Made by a program: the position numbers and the translations under genes | Notes under the pieces: generated by a model | Seen by the model: the letters and a program-made list of their open reading frames with translations, nothing else | What the model was told of the DNA's origin: nothing | Database searches by the model: none | Assembly (NCBI RefSeq): GCF_000350225.1 | Contig: NW_005178499.1 | Coordinates: forward strand, 1-28,782 | DNA: 28,782 nucleotides | Direction of reading: 5' to 3' | Origin: Chondrus crispus | Taxonomy: Eukaryota; Rhodophyta; Florideophyceae; Gigartinales; Gigartinaceae | Part shown: piece by piece, positions 20,201 through 27,911 of the stretch | Position numbering within the stretch: the stretch's first letter is position 1 | Layout of the letters: each line of letters starts with the position of its first letter

Positions 20201-21727
20201 AATGTCAACCAGCCCAACGCTGTTCATCTCTCTTGCATACTTTTCTGCCGACCTCACATCTCCCGTTTCCCACAAATCTCTCAACACAGTAAGAGGAATC
20301 ACATCCTGTTTCTTCATCACACACAATCCCCGGTGCATTTCACCAAATGATACACCTTCTCGCCTCCCATTTGAGTCCAGACTTCGTATGGACGAACGAA
20401 GCATTGTGTGTAGCGATTCATACTCGTCCTCTGGTTCCTTTGCACCTATCGCTCTAGGCTCCTTGTCTTCTTCGATCTGCTGCAAGTACGACACCCATAA
20501 CTCTGGTATATCCCCAACACGATCTCCCCTCCATTGCTTCACGTTAACTCCTGCAATATTCAGTGCTAGTGGCAACCCACGGCATGTGTCAAGAATCTCG
20601 CAAAATGCCTCTCTCGATATCTCATTCTCCACTTCACTAAGCGACGCCCCACTCGTATGAACCAGTATGTTGCGCGCAGCTTCCCCTCGATTTTCTCGAG
20701 CACTGAACCTCACTGGCTCCCCGAGATGTGTCAGGCTCGGATCTCTCGTAGAGTACAGAACCCTGCTCCTTGGCTCTCCGTCGATCACTGCCGTGTTCGC
20801 AAGTCGAGACAGTTTTAGAAGAATCTTCTTATCGTTGTTGTTGCGCGTCCACACATCATCGAAAATAAACAGACATACCCGATTCGCAAACCAGCTCTGC
20901 ACCCCTGCTAGAACAACGTTAAGGTCCGCCTCCTTAGACAACCTGCCCCCTTCTTCACGTCCCCCAGACACTTTGACAGCATTGCAAAGTTCTTGTTTCA
21001 GCTGCCCTTCTCTTGCGTCTTGCCCCAGAGTTGAAAAATACACTCCACCTGGAAAGCGCGCAACAATCTCCCTGTCAAGCGAAATTGCTCGTAGTGCACA
21101 CGTCTTTCCGACTCCGGCTTGTCCGACCGCCGTTGCCCCTACGTGCGAAGTGCTTCCATTCCTCAACACAGCAGCTTTCAGTTTCCTCTCAAACGTGTCA
21201 GGAGCAGGGTGGTTCTCGACAGAACCCAAGTCAACGTATACTGACGGAGGGTTATGCTCGGCTGAAAAACTCGGTATGAACACTTCTTTTCCAGATCTCT
21301 GCAAGCGTACCTCACTAATCACATGCAGCTCCGTTCGTACCGCCTCCATAGTAGCAAGGTGTTCCTTAGCTTTGTGTTGGCGCTCCATCAACACGTTCCG
21401 GTCGCCGATGGCGGACTTCAAGGCACTCAGGTTGCCCCTTGGGTTCCTTGCTTCACGGCGAAGTTCTTCGACCAACTCTGACACAGAGCTCGACACGGAA
21501 TCAATACTCTTTTGTATTTTATTCTTGTGAAACGTTTGCAGTTCGTCAATGGGAATTTGTGCCACGCCTTCTGTAAAATCCAGCAGCTCGGCGTACTCTT
21601 TCAGCACGTCGTCGGCCAAGGCTCCGTTTTTCTTGTAAGCATCATGTACATCCATGAGACCACTAACAAGGGCAATCGCATCTTTGAGCGTCACGCCCAG
21701 GAGACCTAGGAGACCAAATGGATCCAT
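17201..21727 (-). CDS. NB-ARC / WD40-repeat STAND (NLR-like) protein
   Basis: An intact single exon of 1508 codons from ATG at 21727. Residues 1-145 form a helical domain that starts with a Gly-rich hydrophobic segment (MDPFGLLGLLGVTLKDAIAL), then a coiled coil. The NB-ARC ATPase spans about 170-535: P-loop GQAGVGKT (202-209), kinase-2 LFIFDDVW (286-293), SRVLYSTRD (321-329), GLPLAL (384-389) and VRLHDLTHDF (522-531) in the MHD position. A helical linker and a Ser/Gly-rich spacer (870-920) follow. Then come eleven WD units of 43 residues from 965, the last degenerate, plus a C-terminal tail that may supply further blades. Family knowledge: such proteins are nucleotide switches in which the repeats sense a ligand and the N-terminal domain signals, often in immunity or cell death. 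The ligand is unknown. It stands head-to-head with the ubiquitin ligase gene at 22727. Confidence 0.93.
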   Translation of the reverse strand: MDPFGLLGLLGVTLKDAIALVSGLMDVHDAYKKNGALADDVLKEYAELLDFTEGVAQIPIDELQTFHKNKIQKSIDSVSSSVSELVEELRREARNPRGNLSALKSAIGDRNVLMERQHKAKEHLATMEAVRTELHVISEVRLQRSGKEVFIPSFSAEHNPPSVYVDLGSVENHPAPDTFERKLKAAVLRNGSTSHVGATAVGQAGVGKTCALRAISLDREIVARFPGGVYFSTLGQDAREGQLKQELCNAVKVSGGREEGGRLSKEADLNVVLAGVQSWFANRVCLFIFDDVWTRNNNDKKILLKLSRLANTAVIDGEPRSRVLYSTRDPSLTHLGEPVRFSARENRGEAARNILVHTSGASLSEVENEISREAFCEILDTCRGLPLALNIAGVNVKQWRGDRVGDIPELWVSYLQQIEEDKEPRAIGAKEPEDEYESLHTMLRSSIRSLDSNGRREGVSFGEMHRGLCVMKKQDVIPLTVLRDLWETGDVRSAEKYAREMNSVGLVDIHFEVKSKSVEMGVRLHDLTHDFAMHEAKQMEGSSWNQKWYRKVVDSYRKEREVVEAVVEDQGAQASDAREQYFFENICRLLLKGEMMNELRGLLVSARWVIKVLLRKAVWQLEAAVKDVTEVSRQGTGTIGTAGTAEDEGLSTIGLVMKAARLSAPFCDEHVAGICFQLYDRTMHKRELRGVEAFLSEIKLFAPQPWLLPLRPCLPRAGERLLETFKTPALLRNVAFDSDGTVVGWAYGGEVTAALKVFTFTQQGSVVKRISNNVYGGWRSDEGETVMQEETETEISRPCQVLEEGREAAQGSLCQDEASAEVARPSVEVPEERLQRTERKNWIARVGHDIKKKVGACYCLRKGCEVVSTSENVAQDSESRIRSTSGLSGAGRVSATGAHDSVSGSSGAESEGGTSISESVTRCMGRRVTAAFVSGNGSHAILGYDNGAVVVLCMKRKEIIQCFKGHLDEITAVAMSGDGKRVASGSYDGTERVWNVETGLQIGDTMTGHTARVMSVAMSGDGKRVVSGSSDRTVRVWDGETGCQIGETMTGHTAGITSVAMSGDGKRVVSGSHDKTVRVWDGETGCQIGETMTGHTRGVMSVAMNGDGKRVVSGSWDNTVRVWDGETGCQIVETMTGHTDWVRSVAMSGDGKRVVSGSSDRTVRVWDGETGCQIGETMTGHTAGITSVAMNGDGKRVVSGSSDRTVRVWDGKTGCQVGETMTGHTDWVRSVAMNGDGKRVVSGSWDKTVRLWDSETGCQIRETMTGHTDWVRSVAMNGDGKRVVSGSDDKTVRVWDGETGCQVGETMTGHTAGITNVAMSGDGKRVVSGSWDKTVRVWDGERGVKIGETMTGHTAGITSVAMSGDGKRVVSGSSDRTLRVWDGETGCQVGETMIGHTDRVTSVAMSGDGKRIWSRGAGGTLRGWKQRSSVLDMSMTESGIWVLETCGICEVSDKVILKQGDGSEITLAHLECSVMDFVVNMECETVVVGIRNGSVGIMSVISSDDASR
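17546..18835 (-). repeat. Ten 129-bp tandem units coding WD40 repeats
   Basis: Each unit codes 43 residues (GHT-x4-S-VAM-S/N-GDGKRVVSGS-x-D-x-T-VRVWDGETGCQ-x). Period 129 bp can be measured directly, for example GTGTGTCCGG on the plus strand at 17667 and 17796. Units are nearly identical even at synonymous sites; differences cluster in four codons after GHT and two around the conserved Asp. Confidence 0.93.
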
Positions 21728-22726
21728 GATGGCTGACTGAAATCACGAAAAGTAGAGGTATGGCACGCTAAGCGGTCGTGCTCGGTGCGCGTGTGTTCTG
21801 GGTGTGCGGTCGGGTGTGGGTGTGTGGGTATGTGAGTCAAGGCAGACAGGGTGGGGACGTTGTGAGTTGGGGGGAGCGTGGGGTTGGCCCTTTTGGGGGT
21901 GTCCGTACTTTCTACGTCACCGTTCTTCTGCCCTCCTTCCACGGGGAGGCACAGTACAGGGGACCCTACCCATTAGTGCCGCCCCGTGCGAGGCCCCAAC
22001 AACATGCACTATTGGGAGATGGCATTAGTGCCGTCCTCACATCTATTTTCATGCAATCGGTAATTGACGTCTGCCTGCTCCGCGTTTGTTCTCTGTCGCG
22101 TTTTGCGGTTAGAAACGCTCGCTTTGCCGACCTCAGATACGATAGAGCGTCTGAAACTTGGCATTCAGTCGCCAAAACTTCCAGCTCTCCAAACAATTCT
22201 GCGCCATTGTCAGGCGCATGCGCATTGCTTTTTTTTATTTCCGGAACCGGATCCATAAGGAAGACAAGCTAAGGTCTGTGAACGCTGTTCGGTGAATAGG
22301 ATCGGGCTTAGAAGCCGCTTTCACACGTTTTTCATGCAGTTTTAAGGCGGTTCAAAAAATCTTCTTTTCCAGACATATTTTGAAACAACCAAGAAGAACA
22401 TGCAAGTCTCACAAACTTCTTTCTGGTCCCAAGGCAGAAGTTAAATGCGGTGGCAGGAGTACTTTTTTCATTCTTGTCCGTGTGTCGAGAGAGTCAAGAA
22501 AAAAATTTGTCGAAAAGTCTCCTCATATGAGGACAGTTGTCCTCATATCACCGGCGTGTACAGAGATGCGTCCAGCAATGCGCCTTGCTGCTCGATCGAG
22601 TACACTATTGTTTCCTTCAGAGCTTCATGTCCCTCCACCCTGCGACCCTTCAACTCTACAAGGCAACTAGCAAGGCCCTGTACCTCTGTCATCCCCCCTC
22701 CGCCTCCGACGCACCCACCTCAAACC
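21728..22726. other. Divergent intergenic region, NB-ARC and E3 genes
   Basis: A 999-base region between two divergent start codons, so it should hold both promoters. It contains a GT-rich tract (21787-21840), a GCGCATGCGC palindrome near 22215, and the hairpin palindrome at 22520-22548. I see no clear TATA box. Open frames here (for example minus 21706-21942 and 21966-22256) lack recognisable domains. Confidence 0.6.
22520..22548. promoter_or_regulatory. Overlapping palindrome and inverted repeat upstream of the E3 gene
   Basis: A perfect 14-bp palindrome TCCTCATATGAGGA (22520-22533) overlaps an 11-bp perfect inverted repeat ATATGAGGACA / TGTCCTCATAT with a 2-base spacer (22525-22548). It lies about 180 bases before the E3 start codon. 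It could be a dimeric transcription-factor site or lie in the 5' leader; function is inferred only. Confidence 0.4.
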
Positions 22727-24181
22727 ATGTCCGCGAACGCATCCTCCTCCGCCCCCGCCAACTTTACGGACACCTCTACGGACTGCGCCATCTGCCTCTA
22801 CCCCCTCGCTGCCTCCCCCACTCTAACTCTAACCTGCGGCCACATCTACCATCTGTCCTGCCTTCACCAACAACTCACAACGCTCCCCCCGACCCCATCG
22901 CGCCGTCTCCTCCTCTCGGGCTGCCGCTGCGCCCAATGCCAGACCATTTGCACGCATCCAGCCCTCACACCGCTCACGACCCCGTACCACGCCGTGCTGC
23001 CGAAGGTCGACGCCCTGATCCGCGAGCAGCTGCGCGCCGACAACATCTCCCTCCCCGAGCCGGCCGCCCTCGCCTACGGCCGCCGCACCTACGCCTTCTA
23101 CCTGTGCGCCCTGTGCGGCGACCCGTACTTCGGCGGCACGGTGCGCTGCGCCGACGTCGCGGATGATGCCGAGCTCGCGCCCGACGACCGCCTGTGCGGC
23201 ACCTGCACGCCGCGCACCTCGCGCAAGTGCCGCCACGCCCGCCACGCCCCCTTCCACGTGTGGAAGTGCCGCTACTGCTGCGCGCGCGCGCGCTACGTCT
23301 GCTTTGGCAGCACGCACTTCTGCGCCGCGTGCCACCCGCGCGACGACGCCCGCACGGGGGAGGGCCGCACGCCGCAGCCGGTCGAGTGCCCCGGCGCGGG
23401 CGTGTGCGAGACGCCCATGCCGGACGGCGAGGCGCGCCACAGGAACGGGGCCGGCGGCGATTGTGAGCTGCTGTTGGAGTGTACGATGTGTGAGAGCGGC
23501 GAGGCGGAGGAGGAGGAGCGCGGGGCGAACATGGTGTACAATGCGAGCGGGCGGCAGGGCATGGACGGGTGGGAGAGCATGGACGGGCGGTGGCGAGTGG
23601 AGCATGGAGCGAGCGGGGAGGGGAGCGTGAACTTTGTCAGCGGGTGTTCGTGGTGCGTGATGGGGCAGGCCGTGGACTTGCGGCGGTTTGTCAGGGAGCC
23701 CGGGCAAGTGCGCGTGGAGGTGTCGGCGAGGTATATGGGGCGGTGGGACTGCCCGTCGACATTCCGGCTGACAGCTGGACTGTACGATGAAGAGGGGAGG
23801 CAGGTGGCGAGGGAGCAGAGCGAGATGCTGGCGGCGCCTGCAGAGTGCTGGGAGGAATTCCGGGTGGTGTTTGCGGCGCGGGAGGGCGTGAAGTACGTGA
23901 CGATCGTGGTGGCGGGGAAGGATGACCGGTTTTGGGCGGGGGATTATGGAGCCAAAGTTAGTGAGTGTGCTGTCAGGGTACTGGGCGGGGCGGAGGAGAG
24001 GGGCGAGATGGGGCCGGAGGAGGTGGCAGCTGCGGAGGTGGAAGGCAGGGATGAGCTGAATCGGAGGCTGTTCCGGACGCAGGAGGGGCCAAGGCGCGAG
24101 GGCCGTCGGCTAAGGTTCAGGGTGAATGATGGTGAGATTGATTGGAGGTTTGGGGGGAGCGGGTTGAGGCGGGGCTGGTAG
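22727..24181 (+). CDS. RING-Cys-relay-type E3 ubiquitin ligase fused to an FBA domain
   Basis: An intact single exon of 484 codons. I chose the ATG at 22727 (context CAAACCATGT) because the RING starts at residue 20 and upstream residues look like leader. Residues 20-71 are a RING-H2 (C20, C23, C37, H39, H42, C45, C68, C71). Residues ~120-255 match the tandem-cysteine domain of MYCBP2/PHR1: YFGGTVRC with C141 at the mediator-cysteine position and VCFGSTHFC with C192 at the downstream catalytic cysteine, plus H203 and F193/F198 at active-site positions. MYCBP2 passes ubiquitin by thioester relay and esterifies Thr/Ser. Residues ~267-421 match the FBA domain of FBXO2/FBXO6 (NASGRQGMDGW, RWRVE, SWC-x6-DL, RFWAGDYGAKV). 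No F-box, signal peptide or membrane segment is seen. The activity and the target are inferred. Confidence 0.88.
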   Translation: MSANASSSAPANFTDTSTDCAICLYPLAASPTLTLTCGHIYHLSCLHQQLTTLPPTPSRRLLLSGCRCAQCQTICTHPALTPLTTPYHAVLPKVDALIREQLRADNISLPEPAALAYGRRTYAFYLCALCGDPYFGGTVRCADVADDAELAPDDRLCGTCTPRTSRKCRHARHAPFHVWKCRYCCARARYVCFGSTHFCAACHPRDDARTGEGRTPQPVECPGAGVCETPMPDGEARHRNGAGGDCELLLECTMCESGEAEEEERGANMVYNASGRQGMDGWESMDGRWRVEHGASGEGSVNFVSGCSWCVMGQAVDLRRFVREPGQVRVEVSARYMGRWDCPSTFRLTAGLYDEEGRQVAREQSEMLAAPAECWEEFRVVFAAREGVKYVTIVVAGKDDRFWAGDYGAKVSECAVRVLGGAEERGEMGPEEVAAAEVEGRDELNRRLFRTQEGPRREGRRLRFRVNDGEIDWRFGGSGLRRGW

Positions 24182-24513
24182 TGCAGCGGGGTGTGGACGA
24201 TGGAGGCAGATACTTTCGGTGGTCGATGGAGGAAGGGGACTCTTAAACCTGAAAGACTTGAAACGAGAGTGGATGTTAACATCATGTGCAGCTTGGTTCC
24301 TCATCGGCTCTTAATTTGTTAAGTTAATTACGAAGATCACGTTCTGCCAAGACGCAACGAGCAAGCCGGCCTCATACGACGCCAATCAATTGTCGCCGAG
24401 GGCGGGACAAGTGTGCGTCTGCGCTTCCAGCCTTCAAATCCTTAACGATACTGTCGTGTGCATGTGCACTGCGAAGAAACGTGAAGGCTACTTCGTCGCA
24501 CCGCAGAGTAGTG
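24182..24513. other. 3' flank of the E3 gene
   Basis: No gene was recognised. A TTAATTTGTTAAGTTAATTA stretch at about 24311-24330 is AT-rich and partly palindromic and may serve 3' end formation. Confidence 0.4.
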
Positions 24514-24565
24514 GTGTTGAAGTACCGGAGGAGCGATTGCATCGGACGGAGAGAAAGAATTGGAT
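24514..24565 (+). pseudogene. Relic of an NB-ARC/WD40 gene, fragment 1
   Basis: About 52 bases code VPEERLHRTERKNWI, matching residues 829-843 of the NB-ARC protein (VPEERLQRTERKNWI) and nearly identical in DNA. Similarity ends abruptly on both sides. It is on the opposite strand to the intact gene. Confidence 0.8.
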
Positions 24566-25351
24566 CACAATCCACGTTGGGTGAGCAATTTTCAGTACTT
24601 TTAGCATCAATATATTTTTGTCACGCATTTTCGGTCCTCGATGCCACACCCTGGCGTCGCCACTCTGCCTCATTTATTTTTTGTCAAAGCCAGAGCAGGC
24701 TGCCGGTCATGAGCATGTTTTGAGTTTGGGCCCTTCTGGCTGGGAAGTCCGGACTCTGCTGGCACTTGTTCGCACTAAGCTGACCGTGCTAGCAAGGCGA
24801 TGTAGAGAAGGATGGAGGCCTTGCGGCTCGGTTCCGTCCTCAGGAGAGATTGTGGGCGCGGATACGCTGGTAACCACGTGGGCTTGTCGTGAAACCCCCG
24901 CTACTGGGACAGTCAAGCCGGGATGCACAGGGCGGCGATGGTAAACGAGTAAGAAAGCGGACGCAACAGCAAAAGGCGTTCACGTAACCCGCACTTGCTT
25001 GAAAGTTGGTCAGCCTACAGGTTTACTTCAATGCTTCTATTTGTCTTGCACCTTCCATCCTGAACGTGATGCGCAAGCTCACAACTTCTTATTGGATATA
25101 TATACACATGCTGTGACTGCTCGTAAAGCCCTCCCCCCAGTACAAAACGCGAAATGAGATGAGAGTAAAACCTCATACCGTATGATAACTGTTTAAAAGA
25201 AAAGCATAAACTGATTTGGGGTTGGAATATGTTGTCTTTGTTGCCTCATTGACAGGGCTCATGTGCCGTCTGTGGGCCACATACCGTACTCGCAGCTTTC
25301 ACGGATTGCGCGTAGTTTGTGAATTGTTCTATGCAGGTTGAAAGCAAACAG
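24566..25351. other. Gene-poor stretch between the two relics
   Basis: The longest frame (plus 24618-24944) codes 108 residues with no domain that I recognise; its compositional features do not single it out as a gene. The rest is AT-rich and carries no recognisable gene or repeat. Confidence 0.4.
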
Positions 25352-25430
25352 ACCAAGCGACTTGCGCCTCGGCCATGGCTGCTGCCATTGCGTCCATGTT
25401 TACCTGGAGCTGGTGAGAGGTTGTTGGAGG
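25352..25430 (+). pseudogene. Relic of an NB-ARC/WD40 gene, fragment 2
   Basis: About 79 bases code a near copy of residues 698-722 of the NB-ARC protein (core PWLLPLRPCLP-x-AGERLLE). DNA identity is high, with a few substitutions. In the intact gene this segment comes before the one in fragment 1; here it lies after it on the same strand, so the order is rearranged or two separate paralogues left fragments. Confidence 0.8.
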
Positions 25431-25675
25431 TTTGCAGGCGCGTCCGGCGGCGGGCGGGAGAGGGAGAGGTGGTCGCACAAGGCGGAGTTGATGGTGCGCG
25501 GGAGCTCGCGGTATGGGACGTGGGCGCTGAGATGTTGCAACGGGATCAAGCGGACGGTTCTTGAAATGCCGCCCCAATTGATTTGGCCCACAACCATTTG
25601 CTGAGACAAATTAACTCGGTGCTCACCCGTGTACAGGTGTACCCGTGTGCGTAACGTACATTAGGACTGTAAATA
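25431..25675. other. Left flank of transposon B
   Basis: It starts with GC-rich sequence following the relic, then CCCGTGTACAGGTGTACCCG-like repeats (about 25627-25655) that resemble the CACGTGTAC blocks of the shared repeat at 16865 and 27803. No gene. Confidence 0.4.
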
Positions 25676-27798
25676 CAGTATAACCCCCCTATAGGAATGG
25701 GGTCGGTGGAATCTAGTCATATTCATAGTGAGGGGTGTATCCGTCGAAGAGGTACACTTTTCAAATATTTTACACGTGTAGCCTAGCCCCAAAAGGACGT
25801 TATTTTCGTCTGAATGGCGCTATCCTGCTGATCACGCCTTATCTCGCGCTGAACACGAGAAATACCTCCTGTAGTGTGAGCATAGCCTCCATACTGCTCC
25901 ATAATAAGCCTTGCAGTAGCAAGGATGCGCAGCTGCTCCCGACGGGAAGGCAAACTTGGAGGGGTTTGACCTTCTATATCTTCATTCTCGCCTGTATCTG
26001 TCATTCCATTAAGAACAAACCCAATGATTTCATCATCTGTGACCTCCTCCGTTGCACTGTTTTCTGAGGGATTGTTAAGAAGTGTTTCAACAAGCATCCG
26101 ACGATCTACTGTGCGTGCCACATCTGATATGTCATTTGGCAATGAAGTCAACTCATTTTCAACCCCCTCCACTGCAACACTGTCTATATCTCCATCAACC
26201 AGTTTAGTGTGACGCCAGCAATTATAAATTGCTTCGGGAGGAAGTTCATTCCAGCATTTCTGAATCCATCTCATTGCTTGCAAAACATCGACCTTGTAAA
26301 TGTTCCTTTCACCGATATCAATGTAATCCAAAACCCTTGCAATTTGCAAGCGGCGATACCGACATTTGACGGCAGGAATAATACCCGCATCACACGGTTG
26401 GATCAAAGATGTCATGTTCGGAGGCAAAAATATAACGCGCGTGTTCGAAAGGTTTAAAGCGGCAACTTCGTGATCTTTTTCATGGGCAGAGCAATTGTCC
26501 AACAAAAGAACTACTGTTCTCCCACGAAGTCGCACATGAGTGTTAAAACGCTCTAACCATTCATTAAAAAGTATCTTTGTCATTCATGTCATCCATGCCT
26601 TTGCATTCCACCTGTAGTCAAATCCCAATTCTACTCCGCTTTTTCTTTCAAATGCCCTTGGTTTTCTGCCCGCCCAATGATTCGCAACGGAGATCTGTCC
26701 GTACCAGTTGCATTGCAGCACGCAAGACATGTAATGCGTGCTTTGTCTTTTTTAGTTCCACTTACCTGCTGTGCGGCAATTGTGCTATCAGGCGCAAGAC
26801 AGTACTGAAGCCCGAACTCGTCAGCGTTGTATATATCTTCATGCGCATATGTGCGGATTTTTTCCCTGAGAACTGGCAGTACTTCCGTCGCCACAACAGT
26901 TTCGGCAGAGACACTTTCGCCGTGCATTTTAATGCGTCGAAGTCCGTGTCTTTGTTTGCATTTGTACAACCAGCCGTTGCTGAACTTCATATCAATCTTT
27001 TCACTGTCTTCGAGCTCGATGTTAACCTCGCCTAATATCCGATTTGCTTTTTCCTTGATAGCAAGATCTGAAAGAGCAACACTCTTGCTTGCACAATCAG
27101 ATACCCACAAAGCAAGCCCTTCGCCTAGGCGATCATTGAAGAGTGGCCCGCGCCGCTTTTGATTCGGAGTTGCAGAGGTTGAGAGAGCTGCTCTCTTGGC
27201 AATTATTTTGGAAATGGTCGGCTGCGGCAAAGGATGGGAAAGATTGAAAGTGTGTGCTGCCCACTGTCCAATGGCTATCTGATCCACGTTTCTGCCGTCT
27301 GCTTTTCTTTTGTCGATCTCGTGAAGTATCTTTTTCTTTTGGGAAATTGTGAGACGAACTCTGGCCATGATGCTGTCTGTCAAATCGGTGTTGTTCAAAA
27401 ATTGCGACTTCACGATGCGCCACAGCTCAAAAAAGCGTCCGCCTAGACTAGATGCAATGCAGTACAGAGCTGTATTGCACTGTATCAAGCAGAATAACAC
27501 CAAGGGCATTCAATAAAATGTCGTTACGAAATGCGCGGCCTAGAATGGATCTTTTTTGGATCTATCTGATCCGGTTGAATGATCATTTGGAGATTAAACT
27601 ATTATTATACGGAGGTTGCCAGAACCTGAAATTATAAGTGAAAATTAGGGCCCTATCCAAGAAGTGTATTCTTGAACTCGTATTACTAGCACCCCCCTGA
27701 ACAGGCCAAAAACACAGAACCAGCATCGGTGGAGCATGGATGTATTCGTTTACAGGGGTTATTCCTTTTGAGGAGATTCGTATAGAGGGGTTATACTG
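25676..27798 (-). mobile_element. pogo/Tigger-like DNA transposon B
   Basis: A TA duplication lies at 25674-25675 and 27799-27800. Left end CAGTATAACCCCCCTATAGG, right end reversed CAGTATAACCCCTCTATACG: 18 of 20 bases match. The CAGTATAA start resembles known pogo ends. It encodes a DDE_1 transposase on the minus strand that differs from that of transposon A, so the two are separate families. Confidence 0.88.
25783..27368 (-). pseudogene. Tigger/pogo transposase B, frameshift plus stop
   Basis: The start is ATG at 27368 (MARVRLTISQKKK). Residues ~1-60 are a CENP-B N-terminal helix-turn-helix and ~75-145 a Tc5-type DNA-binding domain. The catalytic Asp is D183 in NADEFG. After IIGRAEN the frame is lost at an A4 run (26662-26665); the next frame continues PRAFERKSGVELGFDY and then meets an in-frame TGA (26584-26586). 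The last part (ATG at 26583) holds D29 in LLLDNCSAH and D65 in QPCDAG, 35 residues apart. The C-terminus ends QTKITSFWG, close to a PCNA-interacting PIP box, a feature known from Drosophila pogo transposase. As it stands the gene cannot make a full protein. Confidence 0.88.
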
Positions 27799-27802
27799 TA
27801 CA

Positions 27803-27911
27803 TATGCGGCGCATCAGCCCACGTTGCACATGGAACAGACGTGTATCTCCACGTGTGTACCGAATACACGTGTGTGCGTGTGTGATACACGTGTATAGTT
27901 CCATTTACTGT
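27803..27911. repeat. Repeat copy 2 abutting transposon B
   Basis: It matches 16865-16981 from TATGCGGCGCATCAGCCCAC on, with substitutions and small length differences in the CACGTGT-rich part. It starts only 4 bases from the right-hand TA target of transposon B. Confidence 0.8.

Noticed and set aside
20667..21530. 287-codon plus-strand open frame
   Set aside because: Antisense to the NB-ARC ATPase domain, whose motifs are clear on the minus strand.
22829..23707. 292-codon minus-strand open frame opposite the E3 gene
   Set aside because: It is an antisense shadow caused by the very high GC of the real gene; its product is Ala/Arg-rich with no domain.
24618..24944. 108-codon plus-strand frame as a gene
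   Set aside because: No recognisable domain, no start context support, and it lies between gene relics; kept only as part of a gene-poor stretch.
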